Source of the DNA: Aminivibrio pyruvatiphilus
GTDB taxonomy: Bacteria; Synergistota; Synergistia; Synergistales; Aminobacteriaceae
DNA: 64,000 nt
Assembly (NCBI RefSeq): GCF_004366815.1
Contig: NZ_SORI01000003.1
Coordinates: 1-64,000, forward strand
Direction: 5' to 3'
Made by a program: the position numbers and the translations under genes. Below the pieces are notes generated by a model that saw only the letters and a list, made by a program, of their open reading frames with translations, was not told the DNA's origin and made no database searches. Below are positions 36,506-44,600 of the stretch, piece after piece (positions within the stretch are counted from its first letter, which is position 1; each line of letters begins with the position of its first letter).

Positions 36506-36536
36506 TTGACATCACAGGAAGGGAGGAGAATAATAC
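36506..36536 (+). promoter_or_regulatory. Candidate promoter of the AEC transporter gene
   Basis: Perfect TTGACA (36506-36511) with TAATAC (36531-36536) 19 bases on, or ATAATA at 18 bases. It lies 70 bases before the ATG at 36606 in the divergent region shared with the amidotransferase operon. Confidence 0.45.
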
Positions 36537-36605
36537 CCCCCATGACCTGGGGAGAACGGGCCGGATGCAGCCCGGACAAGCTCCCGCCGGAGGAGAGTCG
36601 CCGCC

Positions 36606-37580
36606 ATGAAGCCCATCCTGTCCTCATTCGCCCTGATCGCCTCGGGCCTGCTGTTCGGGTACGGAATCCGCCGTCTTTTCGAAAAGGGCTTCCTCGGCCC
36701 CGATGAACGGCTCGGCCTAATCCGGTCCTTTCTGCAGCGCCTCGTGCTGCTGGGCCTCGGACCGCTGACCTTCGTCGGCGCCCTCTGGATCGTGGAGATC
36801 CGGGAGCCGAAAATCGCCCTTCTCGCCCTCATCGGGGCCTTCTGCCACATCTTCGGGGGTGCTGCCGCAGCGGCGGGGGCCCGCCTGTTCCGCATGGCCC
36901 CGCCCCAGGCGGGAGCCTTCTTCTGCTGCGGCTTCTTCACCAACGTGGGGGCCATCGGAGGGCTGGTGATCTTCCTCTTTCTGGGCGAGGAAGGCTACGC
37001 CATGATGCCCCTCTTCAAGCTCCTGGAGGAACTCGTCTATTACGGCATCGGCTTTCCCGTTGCCCGGCTCTACGGCACTGGACAAAAGACGGCCGCGGGA
37101 GGCAGCCTTCTTCCCCGCCTTCTCCGGGATCCCTTTCTCAGGGTGGCCATTGGAGGACTGCTCCTCGGAACCTCTCTCAATCTGTCGGGCATTCCGAGGC
37201 CTGCAGTCTATGGGTCCCTGAACAGGCTGCTCATACCCCTCAGCACGGTGCTCCTCCTCGCCTCCATCGGCATGGCCATGAGGTTCGGGAAGACTGCGGC
37301 CTGGCTGAAGGAAGGCCTCGCCCTCACCGCCCTGAAATTCCTTCTCGTCCCTGCAGTCTGCGTCTCCCTCGGAGCCCTGGCCGGCCTGGGCGGCATTGCC
37401 GGAGGGCTTCCGCTAAAGGCCGTCCTCGTCTTTTCATCCATGCCCGTGGCCTTCAACGCCCTCGTTCCGCCGTCGCTTTACGGTCTCGACCTCGACCTGG
37501 CGAACAGCTGCTTTCTCATCTCGGTGCTCGGGCTGGCAGCGCTGCTGCCGGTCCTGCACTTCGCCCTTGGCCTGATGTAA
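36606..37580 (+). CDS. AEC-family (auxin efflux carrier-like) transporter
   Basis: A 324-residue membrane protein with about ten helices. The N-terminal F-A-L-I-A-S-G-L-L-F-G-Y-G-I-R and the C-terminal S-S-M-P-V-A-F-N-A-L-V-P-P-S-L-Y-G-L-D match the AEC family, where the Asn/Pro stretch is conserved. Members carry organic acids such as malate or lactate and other anions. Because it is transcribed away from a LarA-type racemase operon, an hydroxy-acid substrate is an attractive guess. The ribosome binding site GGAGGAGAG is close before ATG. It converges on the OmpA-like gene 6 bases away. Confidence 0.82.
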   Translation: MKPILSSFALIASGLLFGYGIRRLFEKGFLGPDERLGLIRSFLQRLVLLGLGPLTFVGALWIVEIREPKIALLALIGAFCHIFGGAAAAAGARLFRMAPPQAGAFFCCGFFTNVGAIGGLVIFLFLGEEGYAMMPLFKLLEELVYYGIGFPVARLYGTGQKTAAGGSLLPRLLRDPFLRVAIGGLLLGTSLNLSGIPRPAVYGSLNRLLIPLSTVLLLASIGMAMRFGKTAAWLKEGLALTALKFLLVPAVCVSLGALAGLGGIAGGLPLKAVLVFSSMPVAFNALVPPSLYGLDLDLANSCFLISVLGLAALLPVLHFALGLM

Positions 37581-37586
37581 TACCTG

Positions 37587-38573
37587 CTACATCTCCACGA
37601 GCTCCACCCTGCGGTTCTTCGCCCGCCCCTCCTCCGTCCTGTTCGACGCCACGGGGGCGAGCATCCCCACCCCTGCCGGGATGAGCCTCGATGCAGCAAT
37701 GCCGTAGTGATCCCGGAGGGATTTCACCACCGCCTCCGCCCGTCTCCGGGAAAGGCCCATGTTGTACTCCCGGTCTCCCGTGCTGTCCGTGTGGCCCACG
37801 ATAAGCCCCCGGAGGTCCGGGAAGGCTTTCAGGAGCTTCGCCATTTCCTCCAGGGCGGGCTTCGATTCGGGCTTGATGTCAGCCTTGTCGGTGTCGAAGT
37901 AAATACCGTAGAGGGCGATCCTCCCGCTGGTCTCCAGTCCCTGGGCCATCTCCTCTGACGTGACCACCGTCATTTTGGTCTCCATGGGCTTCGTCTCCAC
38001 GATGTCCACCCGGCAGTAGGTCCGGCCCTTCTCCATTTTCGTCTCGGAGCCCCAGAAATTGTTTTCAAAGGCGCACACCGTCACATAGACGTTTCCCTCC
38101 GGGCGGACAAGACGGGCCGAGAGGAACTGCTGGTTCTTCGTCCGCTCGTCCCCGGGGATGGGGTAATGCCTGTCCCTGCCGTACAAAGTCTCGGCGAAGC
38201 TGTCGTAGGGACCGAGCTCATCCTTCGAACCGGAGAAGAGAATGTCGTACCTCTTTTCCTTCAGCTCCCCCTCGTAGTTCCGGAACACCTCCAGGGCGCT
38301 CCTTCCCGCAGGGGCGACGTACAGAAGCCGCGTGGTCCTGCCCTCCGCCTTCTCGGAAGCGGTGAAGACATAGCGGCCGTCACGGTAGACCGTCTTCCCC
38401 AGAGGGATGACCGTGCTGTCGTACTCCTTCGCCTCGTATTGAACGATGAAGGATCCCTCGTACCGGCGCAGAAGAGGCGAATCCTTTCCGCCCTTCAGGT
38501 CGGCCCCGAAAGCCGCCTGCACTGAGAGAACCGCCAGGAACAGCGCTGCGAACATCCGGCCCTTGAAGGCCAT
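37587..38573 (-). CDS. DUF4892 / OmpA-domain envelope protein
   Basis: A 328-residue secreted protein: signal peptide to about residue 24 (cut after A-F-G-A), an N-terminal domain resembling DUF4892 (L-L-R-R-Y-E-G-S, later E-V-F-R-N-Y-E) and a C-terminal OmpA-like domain from about 215. That domain has Y-F-D-T-D-K-A-D-I-K-P, G-H-T-D-S-T-G, L-S-R-R-R-A-E-A-V and N-R-R-V-E-L, so it should bind peptidoglycan. There is no beta-barrel, so it is a periplasmic or outer-membrane-linked protein. GGAGG is suitably placed before ATG 38573. Confidence 0.88.
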   Translation of the reverse strand: MAFKGRMFAALFLAVLSVQAAFGADLKGGKDSPLLRRYEGSFIVQYEAKEYDSTVIPLGKTVYRDGRYVFTASEKAEGRTTRLLYVAPAGRSALEVFRNYEGELKEKRYDILFSGSKDELGPYDSFAETLYGRDRHYPIPGDERTKNQQFLSARLVRPEGNVYVTVCAFENNFWGSETKMEKGRTYCRVDIVETKPMETKMTVVTSEEMAQGLETSGRIALYGIYFDTDKADIKPESKPALEEMAKLLKAFPDLRGLIVGHTDSTGDREYNMGLSRRRAEAVVKSLRDHYGIAASRLIPAGVGMLAPVASNRTEEGRAKNRRVELVEM

Positions 38574-38660
38574 GAAACCCCCTCCTCATTGTTTCGGAAT
38601 TATCTGTCACATTGTATCACGGCTCTGTGGAAAGCATTTCACGGCCTATTTTCCCTCGCA

Positions 38661-38720
38661 GAAAATTTATCCGGGATACTCTTTTCTTCGGAAAATCTAC
38701 CGGGGTCACTTTTTCGTTGA
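38661..38720. repeat. Two tandem 30-bp imperfect repeats upstream of ptsI
   Basis: Units 38661-38690 and 38691-38720 abut and agree at 21 of 30 positions. Each starts with GAAAAT and has a TTTTC near its right end, so each is also a partial dyad (GAAAA then 14-16 bases then TTTTC). A third, weaker GAAAAACGG follows. The pair ends within the proposed -35 of the ptsI promoter, as an operator array would. Confidence 0.5.
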
Positions 38721-38743
38721 AAAACGGAATTTAAGGGTATACT
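38717..38743 (+). promoter_or_regulatory. Candidate ptsI promoter
   Basis: TTGAAA (38717-38722) and TATACT (38738-38743), a spacer of only 15 bases, 38 bases before the ATG. The short spacer is typical of promoters that need help from a regulator; the tandem repeats at 38661-38720 overlap it. Confidence 0.4.
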
Positions 38744-38780
38744 AATAAGATATCCATTCGACAGGCAGGTGCAGACCGTC

Positions 38781-40502
38781 ATGAAAGGAATCGGGGCCTC
38801 TCCGGGCATAGCCATTGGCAGGGCAGTCATTCACTGGAAAGAACAGATCGACATCCTCCGGGAGTTCGTCGAGGAGCCGGAGCGGGAGCTCGAACGCTTT
38901 CGGACGGCCCTCGAGTTCGCCGGGGAGCAGATCCGGGAGACCTACTCCAGGGTCCTTGAAAGCGTCGGCCCAGGCGAGGCGGCCATCTTCAGGTCCCACG
39001 GCATGATGCTGAAGGACCCCGATTTCGTCGGCCAGATCGAGCGCATGATCCTTGACGGCAGTGTCAACGCCGAATGGGCGGTGAAGCAGGTGGCCGACAG
39101 CCTCATCCAGATCTTCGAAAGCATGGGGAACGACTATATGAAGGCCCGCTCCGACGACGTAAAGGACATCTCCGACCGGGTGATCAAACTGCTCCTCCAG
39201 GTCGGCGGAATCGACCTCTCGAATCTCAGGGAACCCTCCATCATCGTAGCGAGAGAACTCACTCCCTCGGATATCTCCCAGATGGACAGGGAGATGACCC
39301 TCGGCATGGTGTCGGAAACGGGAGGCAAGACCTCCCACACTGCCATTCTCGCCAGGACCCTCGAAATTCCCGCCGTCATGGGGGTAAGGAAGCTGCTGGA
39401 CGAAGTGGAAAATGACGACCTCATGATCATCGACGGCGAAACTGGACAGGTCTTCGTAAACCCCGACGGGGAGACGGTGGAGCGCTACCGGGAGCGGCTG
39501 GACCGGTACGAGTGCTTCAGGAAAAGCCTCACCGAAGTCCGGGGGATGAAAACGGTCACCCTTGACGGCGTGGAGATCGAGCTGGAGGCAAACGTGGCCT
39601 CCCCGAAGGACCTGGACGACGTCTTCAAGAACGACGGCGAAGGGGTGGGGCTCTACAGGACGGAATTTCTCTATTTCGACAGCTCCCTCCTCCCTCCCGA
39701 GGACACCCAGTTCGAGCAGTACAGGGACGTTGTGGTGGCCATGACGGGCCGGCCGGTGGTCATCAGGACCCTCGACATAGGGGGAGACAAGAAGCTGGAC
39801 TACCTTTCCATCCCCGAAGAGCAGAACCCTTTCCTGGGCTACCGGGCCATCAGGCTCTGCCTGGACCGGCAGGAGATTTTCAAGGTCCAGCTCCGGGCCA
39901 TTCTCAGGGCCAGCGCCTTCGGGCAGGTCCGCATTCTCTTTCCCATGATCTCGAGCCTCGAGGAGCTCCGCTCCGCAAAAGCCATCCTTGAGGAGACAAA
40001 GGAAGACCTCCGCTCCCTGGGAGTACCCTTCGACGAATCCATCCAGTCGGGCATCATGGTGGAGGTGCCGTCGGCAGCCATCCTCTCCGACCATTTCGCC
40101 AGGGAAACCGACTTCTTCAGCATCGGGACCAACGACCTCATCCAGTACGCCGTGGCGGTGGACAGGGGGAACGAAAAACTCTCCCACCTGTATTCCCAGT
40201 ATCACCCCGCGGTGCTCCGCCTTATAAAAACAGTTCTCGACAACGGGAAGGCGGCGGGAATCCGGGTCGGGATGTGCGGCGAATCCGCCGGAGACCCGAA
40301 GCTCATCCCCATCCTCCTCGGCATGGGACTCACGGAATTCAGCATGAATCCCTCGTCCATCCTCCAGGCCCGGTGGATCCTCCGGAACCTCAGGAAGGGA
40401 GATCTGGAGGAGGCGGCCCTGAAGGCCCTGTCTCTGGGCACGGCAGAAGAGGTGGAGGAATATTGCTCCAGATTGCTCCAGACCCTCAACCTCTGCCGCT
40501 GA
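38781..40502 (+). CDS. ptsI: Phosphoenolpyruvate-protein phosphotransferase (enzyme I)
   Basis: A 573-residue enzyme I: takes phosphate from phosphoenolpyruvate and hands it to HPr. Start M-K-G-I-G-A-S-P-G-I-A-I-G is standard; the active His is H186 in G-G-K-T-S-H-T-A-I-L-A-R. The PEP domain shows G-L-Y-R-T-E-F-L-Y, I-G-T-N-D-L-I-Q-Y and the Cys in G-M-C-G-E-S-A-G-D-P. GTG 38769 is an alternative start but the ribosome binding site touches it. No ptsH or sugar-specific enzyme II is present nearby, so its HPr partner must be elsewhere. Confidence 0.95.
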   Translation: MKGIGASPGIAIGRAVIHWKEQIDILREFVEEPERELERFRTALEFAGEQIRETYSRVLESVGPGEAAIFRSHGMMLKDPDFVGQIERMILDGSVNAEWAVKQVADSLIQIFESMGNDYMKARSDDVKDISDRVIKLLLQVGGIDLSNLREPSIIVARELTPSDISQMDREMTLGMVSETGGKTSHTAILARTLEIPAVMGVRKLLDEVENDDLMIIDGETGQVFVNPDGETVERYRERLDRYECFRKSLTEVRGMKTVTLDGVEIELEANVASPKDLDDVFKNDGEGVGLYRTEFLYFDSSLLPPEDTQFEQYRDVVVAMTGRPVVIRTLDIGGDKKLDYLSIPEEQNPFLGYRAIRLCLDRQEIFKVQLRAILRASAFGQVRILFPMISSLEELRSAKAILEETKEDLRSLGVPFDESIQSGIMVEVPSAAILSDHFARETDFFSIGTNDLIQYAVAVDRGNEKLSHLYSQYHPAVLRLIKTVLDNGKAAGIRVGMCGESAGDPKLIPILLGMGLTEFSMNPSSILQARWILRNLRKGDLEEAALKALSLGTAEEVEEYCSRLLQTLNLCR

Positions 40503-40507
40503 AGGAA

Positions 40508-40524
40508 AAGGGGGCTTCCCCCTT
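40508..40524 (+). other. GC-rich hairpin after ptsI
   Basis: AAGGGGG-CTT-CCCCCTT just after the ptsI stop, without a T run. It lies directly before the -10 of the next gene and may limit read-through into the toxin-antitoxin pair. Confidence 0.4.
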
Positions 40525-40534
40525 CCGGAAGGAT

Positions 40535-40540
40535 TATAAT
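40535..40540 (+). promoter_or_regulatory. TATAAT box 6 bases before the antitoxin start
   Basis: A perfect TATAAT at 40535-40540, while the ATG is at 40547. If used, transcription would begin at or beside the A of the ATG, giving a leaderless mRNA; no ribosome binding site is present before this ATG, which agrees. The -35 region is poor (GC-rich, part of a hairpin). Confidence 0.5.
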
Positions 40541-40546
40541 AACGCC

Positions 40547-40870
40547 ATGAACGATGCCGCCCGCACCGAACGGGAATCTCCGCCCCTGCCCGAGATGCTC
40601 CGCCCCCTTTTCTGGGATGCGGAATGGTCGGCTGTGGATTTCAACAGGAACAGGACAGCGGTGATCGAACGGATTCTGAACCTCGGAAACGAGGAACAGC
40701 TCGCCTGGCTCCGGAGGAATGTATCGCTGGACGAAATCCGGGCCGTGGTGGCTTCGAGCAGGCGGCTGAGCAGAAAGACGGCCCGGTGCTGGCAGAACTT
40801 CTTCGGACTCAGGGAGGAGGAAATGCGATGTTTTGGGATGTTCTCGACAAACCCAGACAATCTCTTCTAA
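40547..40870 (+). CDS. DUF6922-type antitoxin partner of the AbiEii-like toxin
   Basis: A 107-residue protein with the pattern of the DUF6922 family: L-R-P-L-F-W-D-A near residue 20, R-I-L-N-L-G-N-E-E-Q-L-A-W-L, then S-L-D-E-I-R-A-V-V-A-S-S-R-R-L-S-R-K-T-A and a Trp-x-x-Phe-Phe end. Such genes are regularly found just upstream of nucleotidyltransferase toxins and are taken as antitoxins. It overlaps the toxin gene by 43 bases. It has no ribosome binding site and starts 6 bases after a TATAAT. Confidence 0.75.
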   Translation: MNDAARTERESPPLPEMLRPLFWDAEWSAVDFNRNRTAVIERILNLGNEEQLAWLRRNVSLDEIRAVVASSRRLSRKTARCWQNFFGLREEEMRCFGMFSTNPDNLF

Positions 40871-41466
40871 AGAGCATCGTCGCCACCCCGCCCATCCCGG
40901 GGGCCTACCTTGCGGGAGGAACTGCCCTGGCCTTGCAGTACGGCCACCGGCTGTCAGAGGATTTCGACTGGTTTCTGCCCGAAAGCTTCGACCCCGGGAA
41001 ACTGCCCGCCCTTCTCGAACCCTTCGGGACAGTCTCCGTGGCGGAGACCCACGCCGGAACTTTCCACGGATGGATCGACGGAATACGGGTGACCTGGCTC
41101 CATTACCCCAACCCCCTTCTGGACCCCCTCCAGCAGGTGCCGGACCTTCCCGGACTTCTGCTCTCCTCCCCCCGCGACACGGGGCTCATGAAATGGGCCG
41201 CCCTTTCCGACCGGGGCGCCCGGAAGGATTTTCTCGACCTCTACGAACTGGCCCTCCAGGGAGTCACCCTCGAAGAGCTCTTCCTCCTCCTCCCCAGAAA
41301 ATTCCCCGGACGGCGCCTCAACCTTTACCATATGATCAAGGGACTGAGCTACTTCGACGACGCCGAGCACGACCCCTGGCCCGTCATGCTCAGGGATGTG
41401 AGCTGGAGCGCCCTCCAGCGGTATTTCCTCTCCTCCCAGACGAGACTGCTCCGGTCCCTCCCCTGA
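40828..41466 (+). CDS. AbiEii/AbiGii-family nucleotidyltransferase toxin
   Basis: A 212-residue protein of the AbiEii toxin family. The nucleotidyltransferase core is L-A-G-G-T-A-L-A-L-Q-Y-G-H-R, then S-E-D-F-D-W-F (metal-binding Asp pair, about residues 43-46), with K-W-A-A-L and a helical C-terminal part after that. Family members transfer nucleotides onto tRNA or other targets to halt growth and can block phage. ATG 40828 follows GGGAGGAGG by 7 bases, so unlike its partner the toxin has a strong ribosome binding site. Ends 112 bases before a bidirectional terminator. Confidence 0.8.
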   Translation: MFWDVLDKPRQSLLKSIVATPPIPGAYLAGGTALALQYGHRLSEDFDWFLPESFDPGKLPALLEPFGTVSVAETHAGTFHGWIDGIRVTWLHYPNPLLDPLQQVPDLPGLLLSSPRDTGLMKWAALSDRGARKDFLDLYELALQGVTLEELFLLLPRKFPGRRLNLYHMIKGLSYFDDAEHDPWPVMLRDVSWSALQRYFLSSQTRLLRSLP

Positions 41467-41577
41467 CGGGAACAGCACGCCTCAACACGGTCTTCCGGCA
41501 CCTTTCCTTCAGCCGAGGGACAGCTCCGGAGGAAGGACGGCTTCCCGGCCGGCCGGAAACGGGAGTCGAAGAAAAGA

Positions 41578-41608
41578 AATGACAGGGCCGGAAACCCTGT
41601 CATTTTTT
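41578..41608. terminator. Bidirectional terminator between toxin and giant-protein genes
   Basis: AATGACAGGG, 7-base loop, CCCTGTCATT then four more T on the plus strand; the minus strand reads TTTCTTTTCTTC after the stem. It closes both converging transcripts. Confidence 0.85.
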
Positions 41609-41649
41609 CTCTGTCTTTTCACCGTCCCGGAATTTTCTTCAGGAGCGTT

Positions 41650-44600
41650 TTACCTTTTTTTCAACAATACAACCGGAAGGAACAGCAGCACAGCAAGAGG
41701 CGCTGCACCCGCTGCGGAGCATCCCCCCCCGTCGGGGCTGCCCACCGTAATGATTTTCGCCGCGGTGCGTCCTTGGGGGTTCTCGTCGTCGGCAGCCGGC
41801 AGGATGTCCGACGTGACGATCATCTGCAGCGGGAACGTCCTGTCGATGTCAGGCGCGGTGTAGAGCATGCGGACGACGTGCTCCGTGCCGTTTTTAAGCA
41901 GGGGGATGGTCCGGTGGCTGACAAACCCCTTGTCGTCCCGCAGAAAAACGGACACGTAGAGAAGGGTGCTGTCCTTTATCCCCTGGGCGTGGTCGAACCG
42001 GATCGTCCCCTGGACTGCTGCGGTCCTTCCCGGGTCGAGATGCGCCGTTTCCTCTCCGAAGGTGCCGTCTTCGTTCAGCGGCCGTATGGACATGGAACCG
42101 GGAAGGATGTTCAGCCGCCCGCCCAATGCCGCACTTTTCAGGAGCCTGCCGCCGCTTTCGGATGCCGAGGCCGTCCGGGTGGAACTCACGAAGTTTGCAG
42201 GGTCATACACGCCCACCAGGATATGTCCCTGGTCGTTGTTCGTCTGGAGATTCCCTCCGTCGGTGGTGAGAGAAACGTGCAGATACCCCACCGCCTGGGT
42301 GCTGCGGGTGGTGAAGACCTTGGTCAGGTCCGCCCAGTTGTTGGTTGTTCCGCTGTCCCGTCCCGGGATGGATGGAATCGTCCTGGAGCCTAGAAGGGTG
42401 GCCTTGCTGATATCCGGCAGGTCGGTGCTCGAGGTGATGGGCTGGAAACTGAGGGTGACGGTGACGTTGCCGGTGGGAACGAAGCTGTAGTTGTACACCC
42501 GCAGGTGTGCGGTCACCTCGGTGTTGATGGGCATGACCTGGCCGCTCACGCCGCCGGAGCCGACAATTGTCGCTCCCTCGAAATGGAGGGCCCGCATCCG
42601 CCCCGCGTCTCCGGGGAAGGGGTTTTCCTGCCATTTCCCCGCGTTGATGACCCACTGCCGGGGCAGGTTGAGGGCAGGGTCGGCGGTCGCCTTGTACGGC
42701 GAACCGGGTCCCCAGATCTGGGAATAGAGTTTGGCAAGTCTCGAGACCGCGTAGGCGAAGGAGATGGTGCCGGTATCGCTCGCGTAAATTGCTGCATCCA
42801 CGGTGAACTGCTGGTCGGAGGGGGTCATTCCCGAAGGGCTTGCGTAGCTGGCTACGCCCGGCCATGAGACGGTTATTCCGCCCAGCTTGCTTTTGTCCGA
42901 TGTGGTGATGGTGTCCGAGCCGTAGGAATAGTCACCATGAACACCGAAGTGTCCTGTCACCTTATAGAACTTGCCCCGGCTGGGAAGGTTGAGTTTTGCG
43001 TATCCGGAAACGGTGTTCTTGAGCGAATCCAGTACATCATCATGTCCAATGACCTCCATGGTGAAGTTCGACTGTGTGCTGTCCACGTTTCCCATGATCT
43101 GCCCCGTGCTCTTGGCAAGAACGAGGCCGTTGATGTCCTCCCAGAAGTCATCAGGGAGCTTCGATGCCGCACCCTGGGGGTAGTCCCTGGTCTGCTCCAG
43201 TGTCCTGGGGTAGGAGAACAGGTTCAGCCCGTTGTGCCACGGATCGTACCAGTCGACCTCCTTCCCGGCTGTGGAGGAGAAACTCGACTGGATGACCCTG
43301 GGGACGATGAACTGGACGAATTTTCTGTACGTCACGCCGTCCTCTGTTACAAATGCCTGGGACTCGGGCAGAAGAACCGGGTAGCGCCAGACGTCGTGGG
43401 TGTTGGCCCGGAAATACACCTGGTCGTCGTACTGGGCAGTGGCTGACAGGCTGGCCGTAGTGGTGACCGTGGTTCCATAGGTATGGGCGTGGGCGGCCTC
43501 TCCGGCATATTCCAGCCCGGCTTCGAAGAGGGTGGTGTTCTCTTTCCGGTGATGGACCTGCGCGACCGAAATCCCTACGGACGCGCCCCAGTGCCCCTCG
43601 CTTGTTTTCGTGGTGAGGGTCGTCTCGGAGTCCGATGCCTTGCCCATCATCGTCGTCGAATACCCGTTGAGCACCGCGAAGGAGTCCATGATCCTGGTCG
43701 TGCCCCCTTCGGAGAGGACGTCCCAGTGCCTCGGGGGAGCCTGGATTATGAAGACCGGCTCGATGTTGTCGTAGACGGTGAAGCCGGTGGGCTCTCCCAG
43801 GACCATGCTGTCCCCGTCGATATCGGCGGCGGTGATCGTGGGCACCACATTGCCTGCCATCGCCCCGTCAGCCCTGGTGCCCTTGGCGGTAAGCGCCAGC
43901 CCGTCGGTCCCGTTCCAGGAGAAAATGCCCCACCGGAGCCCTTCTTTGCCGGAGGAGCCTGGAAGGGTGGATACAAGGCCGATCTGCTTTTTGAGTATTT
44001 CGGTCTCGGGATAGGCGAACATCCCTGTGTTCATGGAAAAACGCACGTAACTGGAGTGCATGGTCCAGGTGCTGTCATAGTCGGTCAGACAGTAGCCGTA
44101 CTTGGTCCCCATTCCTGTAAGAACTACCACGCCTTCGGTCACCGGCCATTTGTGCACGTTGATATGGAGCCTGTTTACATTTCCGGCTTCGGTGTGCACA
44201 TAGACAAGCTCATCGAAACCGTCGCCGTCGAGGTCGTCGATGGACGCCTCCACTGCGGGGCACGAACTGGACGCCATTTTAGCACCGGAGCTTATCTGCA
44301 CACCCCTGACCGGCCGCGTGACTTCCCCGTTGACGATCTTCCAGACATCGAGATAGAGCTTTGAATTCTGGTAGAGCGCCGGGGTCGTGCTGTAGAGCAC
44401 GGCCAGCTCGTCGAAGCCGTCGCCGTCCAGGTCCCCCATGGCGACCGTGGCGCTGTCGTATTGAAGGTACCATTTGCCGGCGTTTTCGGAAAGCGCGTAA
44501 AACCACTCCCACTCCGGAGCGTCGACACCATTGTACGTCAGCCGGATGATCCTCAGCCGGTTGTTGTGTGCAAGCCCGTCGGGAGCCTTGACCATGGTGT

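Noticed and set aside
38742-40205. Antisense frame of 487 codons over ptsI
   Set aside because: Shadow of the strongly conserved enzyme I; no ribosome binding site and no domain.
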